A stretch of DNA of 64,000 bases from NCBI GenBank assembly GCA_004764695.1, contig SMSO01000037.1:2227747-2291746 (forward strand). Reading direction: 5' to 3'. The translations under genes and the position numbers were made by a program. Below, one piece after another: positions 1 through 8,146 of this stretch (position 1 is its first letter; each line of letters opens with the position of its first letter). The DNA comes from Schizochytrium sp. TIO01. Its lineage: Eukaryota > Sar > Bigyra > Thraustochytrida > Thraustochytriidae. The notes beneath the pieces are model-generated. The model made no database searches. It saw only the letters and a program-made list of their open reading frames with translations, and had not been told where the DNA came from.

Positions 1-471
1 AAAAAACTCGTACCTCAGGTTCTTCTGCTTAAGTTCTTCATTTTCCTTCATGAGTTCAACTTGGGGTTTGAAAAAGGCTTCTAAAAAACTTTTGTGAGGC
101 ATACTTTCGTTGTCTGTCTTGATAAGATTTTCCAAGCGAGATGTTGCTTCTTGGATGTGACAAGGGAGTTCTACGCCCATCCTCTTTCTCTTTGGTCCTT
201 GCAAGATTTCGGTAGAAAACTTTCCTTTGGAGTAAGTCGATACATACACACTCTCGTCAGCTCGATCGGCGGCCCAATACGAAGAGCTCTCTCCCGTTCT
301 TTTGATTTCACTACAGGCGACGCTATTACCCGACGAAGCGGCCACGATATGCTTATGAGCCATAGCCGCATACAGCGAGTTTTCACCATCCGTCTTGTGG
401 AGCAGCGCACGCTTCTCTTCTCGCGACAAATACGTGGTCGAGAAAGGTATTTGTCTGCTTTCACTCCTTGG
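1..471 (-). CDS. Partial unknown protein running off the left edge
   Basis: An open minus-strand frame runs from just after a TGA at 472-474 to the window edge without a stop, so the 3' end is missing. The reading is protein-like: a charged N-terminal part, a Ser/Ala/Thr-rich middle, then an acidic/basic segment near the edge (motif LMKENEELKQKN) that looks like the start of a coiled coil. The first ATG in frame is at 361-363, but codons upstream of it also look coding. A second frame just upstream (about 475-550, containing KWTKEELTKE) also looks coding and ends in TGA, which suggests a frameshift near 465-475 or an unseen upstream start. I do not recognise the family. It sits about 80 bp downstream of the thioredoxin-fold gene on the same strand, consistent with a compact viral-like layout. 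Confidence 0.5.
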
Positions 472-552
472 TCAGCTCTTCTTTTGTCCACTTCAGGGTA
501 GGTGCAGCGAACCGATAAAGAACCAATTTAGAACTTTCTGAAATATATTTTT

Positions 553-1419
553 TTAAGCCGTTGCACTTACACTAGTGAGTGAACGAATAGTCTTAGCAAA
601 GTCTTTTGCAACATCATTCAAAGCTTGACTCGGAGCTGCTGGTGCTGCCGCTGGTGCTGGTGCTGCTGGTGCTGGTGCTGGCGCTGCTGCTGGCGCTGGT
701 GTGGGAAGTTCTTGCTCTTGCTCTTCCTCGATTTCTTCAATCTCTACGGTGTCTCCTACCTCATTGAGCATTGTCTTCAATGCTACTTCATCGCGAAAGC
801 CTGGCCGTTGGCCCTTGCTGCCCTTCTTGCGTTCATTGACCCAAGTAGGGAAGCCAGGAAGCGTGCTACACTTCGGGTCGCGGGCGCTGACACACTCGTG
901 GTAGATGGACTCTAAGATCTTGCGAGCGGGGTCCTTTGGCGAGGCGCCAAAGAAGTCGCGCTGGCGCTTGGTCCAGATGCAGTGACTAGAACCCATCAAC
1001 TGAAAGCCACGGACTTTTAACTGAGTGGCCAGCTCGACGAGTTCATCTTGCGAAAGCTTAGGGCCCTCGCTTTCCGCGGCCGCGCGGCCTAGTGCCTGCT
1101 CAAGAGCAGCTTCCTCCTGTGGTCCTGCGACTGGAATTTTGCCATTCTCGCCGGAGTTCTTAGCCTGCTTGCGACGCTCCGTCAAGAAGCGAAGCATGCG
1201 ACGCTGCTTGAGCCACCAAACACCAAGCAAGACCAGAGAGATAGAAGCAATTACTCCGGCAAAAATCAAGCGACGTTTGCGTCTCTTATCCTCGAGCTTG
1301 GTCTGCTCGTTGTTTGGAATCTGTACAGCTTTATTCGGGCTAGCATTGGGAGAAGCGGGGTTCGGGTTGCTTGCAGCAGCAGCGGTAGTGTTGGGCTTCA
1401 GGGCAGCAAAAATGGACAT
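553..1419 (-). CDS. Membrane-anchored thioredoxin-fold protein
   Basis: 288 aa, ATG start. A Pro/Asn/Ala-rich N-terminus (1-40) is followed by a basic stretch and one membrane span (about 51-70), then a charged linker and a thioredoxin-like domain (about 125-200). The domain shows GSSHCIW (C147), C176 and C184, and the cis-proline-type motif GFPTWV (about 189-194). This arrangement resembles the small thioredoxin-like domains associated with VKOR-type proteins, but the active site has only one cysteine (CxxT in place of CxxC), so a monothiol or non-redox role is possible. The C-terminus (about 230-270) is acidic and then a Pro/Ala repeat. It is divergent from the Erv1-like gene at 1543 across 123 bp, so the two may be co-expressed and act in one disulfide relay; that is inference. 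Confidence 0.75.
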   Translation of the reverse strand: MSIFAALKPNTTAAAASNPNPASPNASPNKAVQIPNNEQTKLEDKRRKRRLIFAGVIASISLVLLGVWWLKQRRMLRFLTERRKQAKNSGENGKIPVAGPQEEAALEQALGRAAAESEGPKLSQDELVELATQLKVRGFQLMGSSHCIWTKRQRDFFGASPKDPARKILESIYHECVSARDPKCSTLPGFPTWVNERKKGSKGQRPGFRDEVALKTMLNEVGDTVEIEEIEEEQEQELPTPAPAAAPAPAPAAPAPAAAPAAPSQALNDVAKDFAKTIRSLTSVSATA

Positions 1420-1542
1420 TGTTGTTTTTATAAAACTTTGATTTTGTGTCTTGTTGAAAGCTACACAAAATATTTCTATTGATAGTTTTTTGATTTCCAG
1501 TTATTATGCAACAAACTACCGATAAGAAAAAGAACAACAAAA
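1420..1542. promoter_or_regulatory. Short divergent promoter region of the redox gene pair
   Basis: Only 123 bp separate the start codons of the thioredoxin-fold gene (minus) and the Erv1-like gene (plus). The stretch is AT-rich, with A/T runs close to each start. It must hold both promoters if the genes are transcribed separately. I see no motif I can name with certainty. Confidence 0.35.
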
Positions 1543-2142
1543 ATGGCGGTCGATTCAGGCTATCCTTCTCGCTTTGTGGAGTTTTTCGGACCGTGCACGT
1601 GGAAGGTCTTACATTCAGTGGCTTGGAGTTACCCTTTAGCCCCTACTTCGTCTCACCAGAGTGACTATAAGAATTTTTTAGAAGCTATCGGCAATGTTCT
1701 TCCTTGTCCAAATTGCCGCACGCACTTCAAGTCTTATTTAAAGAAATCTCCGCCTGATATGAAGAGTCGCGAGTCTCTTGCGCGCTGGGTGTACGACGCC
1801 CAAAACCAGGTAAATCGGCGCAATAACAAACCGATTCCTAAATTTGAAGATGTAAAGGCGCATTACAGTGGTTGGGCAAACGGCCAAATGCCAGCGGCGA
1901 TGCAGAGCAGCAGTCGCAATGAGCAGCTAGCTTTTATGGCCTCGCCTTACATGAAGGAATCTCCACAGAGTGCTTTGTTGCTTAGAAACACGGTTGATGG
2001 GGAGCTTGTAGATGCCGGTGAAGGAGAAGGTGTTTTCGTCTATCGGATAAGTCTAGGAGTGCTCGCGCTATTTCTAATTGCGGCACTTGGTTTGGCTTAT
2101 TATTTCTATCGTAAGTCTCGCAAGGAGACCAACAAAAACTGA
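1543..2142 (+). CDS. Erv1/Alr-family FAD-linked sulfhydryl oxidase, viral type
   Basis: 199 aa, ATG start. The Erv1/Alr helical domain covers about residues 12-108: FGPCTWKVLHSVAWSYP at 15-31, the redox pair CPNC at 55-58, and WVYDAQNQVNRRNNKP at 82-97. Enzymes of this family oxidise thiols to disulfides with FAD and oxygen. The family's HNxVN motif reads QN here (87-88), so a histidine usually involved in FAD binding is replaced. The second cysteine pair (Cx16C) of cellular Erv1/ALR is absent. A C-terminal membrane span (about 169-190) followed by a basic tail is present. Lack of the second pair plus a membrane anchor fits the oxidases of nucleocytoplasmic large DNA viruses, which work in cytoplasmic disulfide formation for virion proteins, better than the mitochondrial host enzyme. 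Confidence 0.9.
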   Translation: MAVDSGYPSRFVEFFGPCTWKVLHSVAWSYPLAPTSSHQSDYKNFLEAIGNVLPCPNCRTHFKSYLKKSPPDMKSRESLARWVYDAQNQVNRRNNKPIPKFEDVKAHYSGWANGQMPAAMQSSSRNEQLAFMASPYMKESPQSALLLRNTVDGELVDAGEGEGVFVYRISLGVLALFLIAALGLAYYFYRKSRKETNKN

Positions 2143-2203
2143 AAATAAAACATTGTATTTTTTCTCTTTGTAGCTACTTGTAACTATATATCTGCACTCA
2201 ACC

Positions 2204-2818
2204 ATGCCCTTTTCAGTTCGGGGTCAACCTCTTACCAAGGTGAATAAGCTTGTTACTGATTTTAAGGTTGCGCGTGAAAATTCAAAGCTTCGCGGCTACC
2301 TAAGCCCCTTTGAAACCAATGTCTGGAGTCATATCTCACCCCGTTTTGAAGGTTGTTGCCTGCGCCTTGCTGAGCTTTGTAAGAACAACCCTAGCGACAG
2401 AGAGATGAATGAGATTGAAATGATCGTTGCTGATCTTCAAGATCTCTGTTCTGTTGGAATTAATTTGGAGAGATTTACTCTCTTGATGGATGAGATGCAA
2501 AAGGCTATATACGTGTATAACCTAGTCGAATCATCTACACTTGATGTTCTCTATGCATACGAATCGCGTGGTCTTGAGAGATTTCAGGCTCGGGTGGACC
2601 TGTTCAAAGAGATTCTTCACCATTTTGAGGAGCAAGATGAAGAAAAATTCAGCTTGGTTCCCTTTACACTTGAAAATAAACCCGTCGATTTAGATAATGT
2701 CATAGATCGTCTAGGAGATTTTGACGAAGTGATGACACTTTTCATTAACTTGGCTGTGAACTATGACACAATGCCAGATACTCCTTTCAGTGAGAAAACC
2801 TTCTTTGCTGAATTTTAA
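2204..2818 (+). CDS. Unknown 204-aa protein, tandem paralogue A
   Basis: ATG start 61 bp after the Erv1-like gene, same strand. Predicted soluble and rich in acidic residues and helices; no signal peptide or membrane span. It is clearly paralogous to the next gene: shared segments are TKxNKLVxDFKxARE, FETNVWSHxSPRFE (about 41-54), ELCKN, LCSVGINLExFT (about 86-97) and MDEMQ, and both end in FFAxF. The central part (about 105-150) has diverged most. I do not recognise a family. Position within the virus-like block suggests a lineage-specific viral gene family, but that is inference. Confidence 0.75.
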   Translation: MPFSVRGQPLTKVNKLVTDFKVARENSKLRGYLSPFETNVWSHISPRFEGCCLRLAELCKNNPSDREMNEIEMIVADLQDLCSVGINLERFTLLMDEMQKAIYVYNLVESSTLDVLYAYESRGLERFQARVDLFKEILHHFEEQDEEKFSLVPFTLENKPVDLDNVIDRLGDFDEVMTLFINLAVNYDTMPDTPFSEKTFFAEF

Positions 2819-2927
2819 GTGTAAGCAATTTGAAGTCCCTTTTTAATTTATTTATTTGTTTACGAATATTGAAAAAGTATTGCTTCTTTTCTTCTCTGAA
2901 ATTAGTTGTAAAGACGTCTTTAAGAGT

Positions 2928-3530
2928 ATGTTTTTTTCGGTTCAAGATCGAGACTTTACCAAGCTCAATAAGCTTGTTAATGATTTCAAGGCCGCGCGCG
3001 AAAAGTCAAGGGGTCGTGTCCTTCTAAGTTCTTTTGAAACCAATGTTTGGAGTCATCTCTCCCCCCGCTTTGAAGATTGTTTCTTTCGCTTTGGTGAGCT
3101 TTGTAAGAACCCCACCCTTAGTGATAAAGAAAAGGATGAAATTGAAGTGACAGTTGCTCATCTTCAAGAGCTCTGTTCTGTTGGAATTAATTTGGAGAAA
3201 TTTACTTACGCGATGGATGAAATGCAGGTGGTACAACATGTATACGACCAGGTAGTCGCATTGACACTGGAAGGTTTTTATATGTTCGTGCCGCCTGATA
3301 TGGTGGAGCATATTCGGTTGTTCAATCACATTTTAGAGCAATTTGAGCAGGTAGACGAGGATTTTAGCTTGGCTCCTTTTTCAATTGATCACAGACCCAT
3401 TGAGTTAGACAAAATCATATCTCGTCTAAGAGATCGCAAACTACTGCTGGTTTTTCTTGGATTACACAGAAACTATGCTGCAAAGTCAGGACCCCTTTTC
3501 AATGAGAGGACCTTCTTTGCTAAATTTTGA
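2928..3530 (+). CDS. Unknown 200-aa protein, tandem paralogue B
   Basis: Start chosen at the ATG at 2928 because the protein then aligns end to end with paralogue A (MFFSVQ against MPFSVR); the frame is open upstream to 2856 but those 24 residues have no counterpart. By eye about half the residues match A, most densely in the first 95 residues. The 3' flanks of both genes also match (GTGTAAG after the stop, then a TTTAATTTATTTATTT-like stretch), so the duplication included the downstream region. Function unknown. Confidence 0.75.
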   Translation: MFFSVQDRDFTKLNKLVNDFKAAREKSRGRVLLSSFETNVWSHLSPRFEDCFFRFGELCKNPTLSDKEKDEIEVTVAHLQELCSVGINLEKFTYAMDEMQVVQHVYDQVVALTLEGFYMFVPPDMVEHIRLFNHILEQFEQVDEDFSLAPFSIDHRPIELDKIISRLRDRKLLLVFLGLHRNYAAKSGPLFNERTFFAKF

Positions 3531-3566
3531 GTGTAAGAAAACTATATTCTTTTTAAATTTATTTAT

Positions 3567-5411
3567 TTACTCGTTCAGAAGATCGTTTGATTCTTCTGTC
3601 TTCTGTAGTCTTGGCCATTTAAAGGAGTCTCGGATTCGCTTGCGATGACCAGCAAACCCCAGAAGTGTGTTAAGTTCTTTCATTTCTTTGTCCTTGTTTA
3701 TCTTGGTGCTTTTGTCTTGTGAGGAGCGGCCAAAATCGATCAAGTGGGCGGTCTTGGTATTGGTGTCGATGGCGATATTACGCAGCGCGATGTCGCCATG
3801 GAGCACACCGGCTCGGTGCAGCGCGGAAAGTGATGCTCGAATGGCTTTAATTGCCCAGCTACTGTTAGCAAGAATAAGTTCTTTTGTTGCGGTCTCCCCA
3901 GAGGAGGTTGTGGCAATGATGATTCGTTTATGATATGTGCCGCCGTACACCAAAAAGGGAACGTGTTTACCCTGGAGCGGGCGCAGGGGGCCAAGGTACA
4001 GCTTAACTTCGTTGAGAAAAACTGATTTTTGGAACTCATATGTCTCTCTCGTCCAGTCTTTAGAGACCGGCATGGTCTTCACAAAGATATCCCAGTTGAA
4101 GTCTTTGTCTGAAACCCAGGGAATCCGAACCACACAACTTGTAACAACTCGGTAGTCTTTGGACCACGGCAGCGGCATGAAAAGGTAAGCTTCCTCCTTG
4201 AAAGGTAAAACCTCAATGAGATTGCTGCGTAGCTCCTCTATATTTCCTGCGGGTGGTCTTAGACCTAACATGAATTGTAAGGCTGTTTCGCTCACCTTAT
4301 CTTTGTACTTCTCTGCAGCTCTATCGGATACGTTAGCCCCAAAACTTGTCTTGATATTTTCATAATAAGCCCTGACTTCCGCGCTCCTGCTATTTGATGC
4401 TGGTAGATACTTTCCATTGTCAGGATGCCTGGACGCAGTATATATAAAAGCAGCCATTGCCTCGTTGGTGCTTAATACTCTTGGGCGCCCAGTTTCAGCA
4501 CCATAGAAACCACGGGTGACCCACATGTTACCCTTGTTGTCCCGCTTAACAAAAAAGGTGAGTTCTCCTGACGTGAGAATTGAGTATTTGACCCCGTGGA
4601 CAACCATATAACCATGTAATTGTTTAAGAGCATCTCTCGCTTGGGAGTTAGCAAAAATCTGCATTCCCGCAGCTGCAGCGGCGTCTCGCCTTTCGGTCCA
4701 ATCATTGACGTCCTGGGACAATCTCAAAAGCTGATTAGGACGTTTAGCTTCAACAACACAGAAGACAGTCCCATTTCTTTCATCATCAATTTTGACCAAG
4801 GTGAGATCAGGCTTGGCTGAAAAGCCGATATCGTCTTCTATGCGTACGATGATTTCAGGAAAATTTGCAACCCTGGTGTGAAGTCCAACAAATGGCCTGC
4901 AGCACCTCTCATTAAACCAACTAGCCATTGCATTGGCGTTTCCGCTAATGTCTAGTGGATAGAGCGAGGTTTCAAACGTAGTATTGGATATTTGCATGTT
5001 GAGTAAATTTGCCCTAATAAACGGGTTTATGATTTCCGTTGTGAAACCAAGCCATGGCTTGAGCTCTTTGTACAGAAGACCCCATACCGAAGCTGTTGCA
5101 GCAGTTGATGGATAAAGACCGTGCGTAAGTTCGAGAAACAAGGGCTTTCTAAGCCCCGCGGAGAGGGTTTCACGGGTCGTAGCAATGCCTTCGGCGCGAC
5201 CTTCGACGCGACCTTCGGCGCGATCACGTAAGCGTAGTTCAATCATGTATTGTGTTGGCTCATCAAACCAAGACTTCTTTTCAGAATCGACGAGGTATTG
5301 CAAAACTTGGAGTGGTGCCGAAATGATGCGGGTAGGATTTATCTCGCTAGCTGCATCTTCGTCGGGTAAGTTCTGTGCTTCCTCGAGGGATAGCGGCGGG
5401 GGGCTGGACAT
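3567..5411 (-). CDS. Crinkler-like effector: PD-(D/E)xK nuclease fused to a protein kinase-like domain
   Basis: 614 aa from the ATG at 5409-5411; a GTG-started extension to 5447 exists but is less likely. An N-terminal region with a RAEGRVEGRAEG repeat (about 64-75) leads to a restriction-nuclease fold: PDLTLV (D202), then VVEAK (E221, K223), followed by QLHGYM (about 264), the Q-x-x-x-Y element common in this fold. The C-terminal part is kinase-like: FVKT (K445), LHGDIALRN (about 537-545) as catalytic loop and IDFGRS (D559) as metal site. HGD replaces the usual HRD. This nuclease-plus-kinase arrangement is described for Crinkler-type effectors (Zhang and Aravind groups), which act inside cells, often in nuclei. 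The usual Crinkler header with LFLAK is not seen. It is convergent with paralogue B, 36 bp apart. A related broken copy lies at 45382-47282. Confidence 0.75.
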   Translation of the reverse strand: MSSPPPLSLEEAQNLPDEDAASEINPTRIISAPLQVLQYLVDSEKKSWFDEPTQYMIELRLRDRAEGRVEGRAEGIATTRETLSAGLRKPLFLELTHGLYPSTAATASVWGLLYKELKPWLGFTTEIINPFIRANLLNMQISNTTFETSLYPLDISGNANAMASWFNERCCRPFVGLHTRVANFPEIIVRIEDDIGFSAKPDLTLVKIDDERNGTVFCVVEAKRPNQLLRLSQDVNDWTERRDAAAAAGMQIFANSQARDALKQLHGYMVVHGVKYSILTSGELTFFVKRDNKGNMWVTRGFYGAETGRPRVLSTNEAMAAFIYTASRHPDNGKYLPASNSRSAEVRAYYENIKTSFGANVSDRAAEKYKDKVSETALQFMLGLRPPAGNIEELRSNLIEVLPFKEEAYLFMPLPWSKDYRVVTSCVVRIPWVSDKDFNWDIFVKTMPVSKDWTRETYEFQKSVFLNEVKLYLGPLRPLQGKHVPFLVYGGTYHKRIIIATTSSGETATKELILANSSWAIKAIRASLSALHRAGVLHGDIALRNIAIDTNTKTAHLIDFGRSSQDKSTKINKDKEMKELNTLLGFAGHRKRIRDSFKWPRLQKTEESNDLLNE

Positions 5412-5864
5412 GATGGAATCCCCCAAAGGTAGTAAGCTGTCACCCACCTACTTGCAGTTTTGGTTTTGCTGCGCGTGCACCTGTTTTTGGCGGCCCTGGC
5501 GGCCCGTGTGTGCAGACTCTTAGGGCTACCATTTTGTGATGAGTCTATATTTGCTAAGTATAGGAAGGGGTGTGTATAATAATATTTCAAATCATTAGCT
5601 TAAGGTAGATAGGTACTTTTTACATTTTTTAACATTTGTGTTTTTAGAGCAAAAAAAATAACTTCTAGGAAATCCTTTGATTCAAACTATGAGTCACTTT
5701 TAGATAAATAGACCATTTAATTCAAAGCAAAAGCAAAGCAAAGCAAAGCAAAGCAAAGCAGAGCAGGGTTTTCTGAAAGGGAAATTGAAAAGCCCGAATT
5801 TGAAAAGAGGAAAAGACTTGCTACTGAAGAAATGATCAAGTTAATGCGAAGATCTTCTCAATTC
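5412..5864. other. Intergenic gap with a short GCAAA microsatellite
   Basis: No convincing gene. It is the largest gap inside the virus-like block. It holds the (GCAAA)n run at about 5723-5760 and otherwise AT-rich unique sequence. It contains the 5' regions of the Crinkler-like gene on the left and the 3' end of the membrane-protein gene on the right. Confidence 0.6.
5723..5760. repeat. (GCAAA)n microsatellite
   Basis: About seven units of a GCAAA pentanucleotide, the first few slightly imperfect. The same unit forms a perfect 80-bp tract at 24071-24150 in the host desert. Confidence 0.9.
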
Positions 5865-7118
5865 TTAATTTGTAACAATTGTTGTTTCTGGAAAGTCTTG
5901 TTTGTTTTTGAGTTGTTCGTACTCTTCTGGGGTCATGGTGGAGATTGCTGCTAGATAGTCTGTGAGGTAATACAGCATTCCTGAAGAGAAGAGTATGCTA
6001 GTTGCAAGGCTGTGAACCACAGTAAGTTTGCCGAGTTTCCAGAAAGAAATTAGCGCAACCAGCTGGGTGAGAATTAGAAGACAGGGCAGAAAGATGGCGA
6101 AATAAAATCCGGATTTGGTCATGCGAAGAATTGACGTATCAAGCATGAGGGTGCCAATGTAGAGAAAGGCAATGCCAATAAAGGCGGCATACGTTAGTGT
6201 GATTGCACTGGATCTTGCGAAACCAAGTTTATCTTGTTCCGAAACCGACTCGTACTGTTCTGCAATTCCACGAGCAAAGTTCGCAATAAAGACAAGCTCT
6301 AAGGCAAATAAGAGATTGAGCCCCACATCAATAATGCTGTTCTTGCGCTTAAATTGGCCGGGGATCATTTTCTTGTAATGAAGAATCATTCCGGTGATAA
6401 GCAAACAAATGGCAATCGTCTGCCCAGCAAGAAGTACAATGTTGCTTTGTACAAATCTTTTGTAAGGTAGCACAAACTTGTACCAAATGTACAAAATAAG
6501 TAGAACTCCCAATCCGATACCAATGAGGATGTAACTAAGCGATGAGTTTCCTGCTGTTGTCTCACCAGTTGAAGAGGTGCTTCCGGTGGTGGTGGTGGTT
6601 GCTGCGGTAGTGCTGCTGCTAGCTGTTGTTGTGCTGCTTGCTGCGGTAGTGCTGCTTGCTGCGGTTGTGGTGCTTTCAGCTGTTGGGGTAGTTGTGGTTT
6701 GATAATCGAAAAACTCCAAGATCCTCTGCTTGTATCGGATTGCATTCATGATTCCTAGAGCCAGCAAGACCCCTGAAAGTGGAAGAATGATGATCAAATA
6801 CGGGGCAAACACCATGGCTTGAGAAACCTTTGGTTTCTCGTAAGATTCGACAGCAGCCTGTCGCTTTGGTGTTAGCCTTTTAGGATTTAAATGTTCCTTA
6901 TCATCATCATCATGGTGTGAAATAAGCTCGGAAAACCACCCTCCTGAAGAGACGTGATCCTTTTCTTCTTTTTCCTCTTCTTCTGATGACTCATGTCTTC
7001 GCTGTGCTTTGGGCCTGTGCTGGTGCTTATGTTTTGTCGCGTGCTTCGATTTGCCTTGGAGCTCCTTGAGGATCACATGAGGCTTTTTGCGCTTGTGGTG
7101 AATGATGGGAGTTTCCAT
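5865..7118 (-). CDS. Seven-pass membrane protein with mucin-like loop
   Basis: 417 aa, ATG start. The N-terminus (1-105) is cytosolic-looking: Lys/His-rich, then a Glu-rich and a Asp/His patch. The first membrane span is about 106-127. It is followed by a loop of nearly pure Thr/Ser/Ala/Gly (about 142-193), a likely O-glycosylated, mucin-like segment on the lumenal or outer side. Six further hydrophobic segments follow (about 195-215, 222-242, 262-283, 303-325, 337-360, 368-392). The tail is short and acidic. No family recognised. It lies 37 bp downstream of the TM2 gene on the same strand, so the two may be co-transcribed. Possible roles are envelope or infected-cell membrane protein if the block is viral; this is inference. 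Confidence 0.7.
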   Translation of the reverse strand: METPIIHHKRKKPHVILKELQGKSKHATKHKHQHRPKAQRRHESSEEEEKEEKDHVSSGGWFSELISHHDDDDKEHLNPKRLTPKRQAAVESYEKPKVSQAMVFAPYLIIILPLSGVLLALGIMNAIRYKQRILEFFDYQTTTTPTAESTTTAASSTTAASSTTTASSSTTAATTTTTGSTSSTGETTAGNSSLSYILIGIGLGVLLILYIWYKFVLPYKRFVQSNIVLLAGQTIAICLLITGMILHYKKMIPGQFKRKNSIIDVGLNLLFALELVFIANFARGIAEQYESVSEQDKLGFARSSAITLTYAAFIGIAFLYIGTLMLDTSILRMTKSGFYFAIFLPCLLILTQLVALISFWKLGKLTVVHSLATSILFSSGMLYYLTDYLAAISTMTPEEYEQLKNKQDFPETTIVTN

Positions 7119-7155
7119 ACTTTTTTGTAGTACTTGCTCAATACATACAAAAAAC

Positions 7156-7671
7156 TCACGCGCGACTGAAGACAGGGATAAGACTGAGATTCACCACTGT
7201 AAGAACAACTGAAATGACTGCAATGACCATTGCAATAGAATCATCTTGACCTCCAATCCACTGAAAATCTCGTTTTGTGTTGATTCCACTGAAAACAATG
7301 TGTTTACTCTTGGTGATGGCGGACCAAATGACGATCAAATAGTCCCAGGTGACGAAGATGAAATAAGCAATGAAAAATCCTAATGCAAGGGGTCCAAGGA
7401 GAAAGACGCCCGCAAGAATTCCTAGAATAAGCAATGCTATTTTGAGCGCACCAAGTTTGTAAAAACCCATATAAAAGCGGTCCGCTCCAATGCTACCAAG
7501 GCCAAACAATTCCAAAAGAGTGAGCACGGTGCGACTTCGCTTCATAGTCCTTCTGTGTTCCTGTGTTTGTGTCTGTCGGTGCGGATGCAGCACTGCTCTG
7601 GGATTGTTGTTTTGTTTGTTTCTGCGCTGCCTCAAATTTTCTCGATTTGGGTGATAAGAGTTTTTAAGCAT
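7156..7671 (-). CDS. TM2-domain membrane protein
   Basis: 171 aa from the ATG at 7669-7671; a second ATG at residue 43 (7545) would give 129 aa and begins just before the conserved part. The TM2 domain (about 49-116) shows a first hydrophobic segment, the signature GADRFYMGFYKLGALK (about 58-73), a second span and a W-x-Y pattern with WDYLIVIW (about 109-116). A third hydrophobic segment lies at about 145-165. TM2 proteins are small two-span membrane proteins of largely unknown function found in bacteria, eukaryotes and some large viruses. Residues 1-42 are basic and Asn/Gln-rich. This is the rightmost gene of the virus-like block. Confidence 0.75.
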   Translation of the reverse strand: MLKNSYHPNRENLRQRRNKQNNNPRAVLHPHRQTQTQEHRRTMKRSRTVLTLLELFGLGSIGADRFYMGFYKLGALKIALLILGILAGVFLLGPLALGFFIAYFIFVTWDYLIVIWSAITKSKHIVFSGINTKRDFQWIGGQDDSIAMVIAVISVVLTVVNLSLIPVFSRA

Positions 7672-8146
7672 CCAATAAAAAATCTAAGGCTACTTCGTAG
7701 TGTGATATCTGAAGTGCGCATACTTAGCGCTTCATTGCTGGTCTTTGAGGAAGAAAAACCTATACGAAACAATATCTAACAATATATGAAGGGGGCGTCT
7801 TAAACGTCAACATGAAGCAGATGGTAGTAGTAATATATACTTTACTCTAAGTGTCAAAAGAACAAGGGTAATGTACTCTGTAACTTAAGGCGAGAGCTGA
7901 CGGAAGTACATGGTAGAATAAACTCTTTAGTATACTCCTTTCAAAATTGTTCTGTTTCGTTCTTAGAGCAATAGCATGTACAAATTTCTCATCTGGGGCA
8001 TTGAAGAAGTCTATTGGGGATATTGGGGAGTATATTAAAACTTAATGCTATTTTGCGCAAAACACTTGTGGTGATAAAGTCATATAGTACACTGTTCTAG
8101 GTTTAGTCGATACGTTCAAACTTTCTAAAAGAACAGTTATTGCATT

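Noticed and set aside
625-915. Plus-strand Cys/Trp-rich ORF
   Set aside because: Shadow of the Pro/Ala-rich C-terminus of the thioredoxin-fold gene on the minus strand.
5412-5447. GTG-started extension of the Crinkler-like gene
   Set aside because: An ATG twelve codons downstream is available and eukaryotic or giant-virus genes rarely use GTG.
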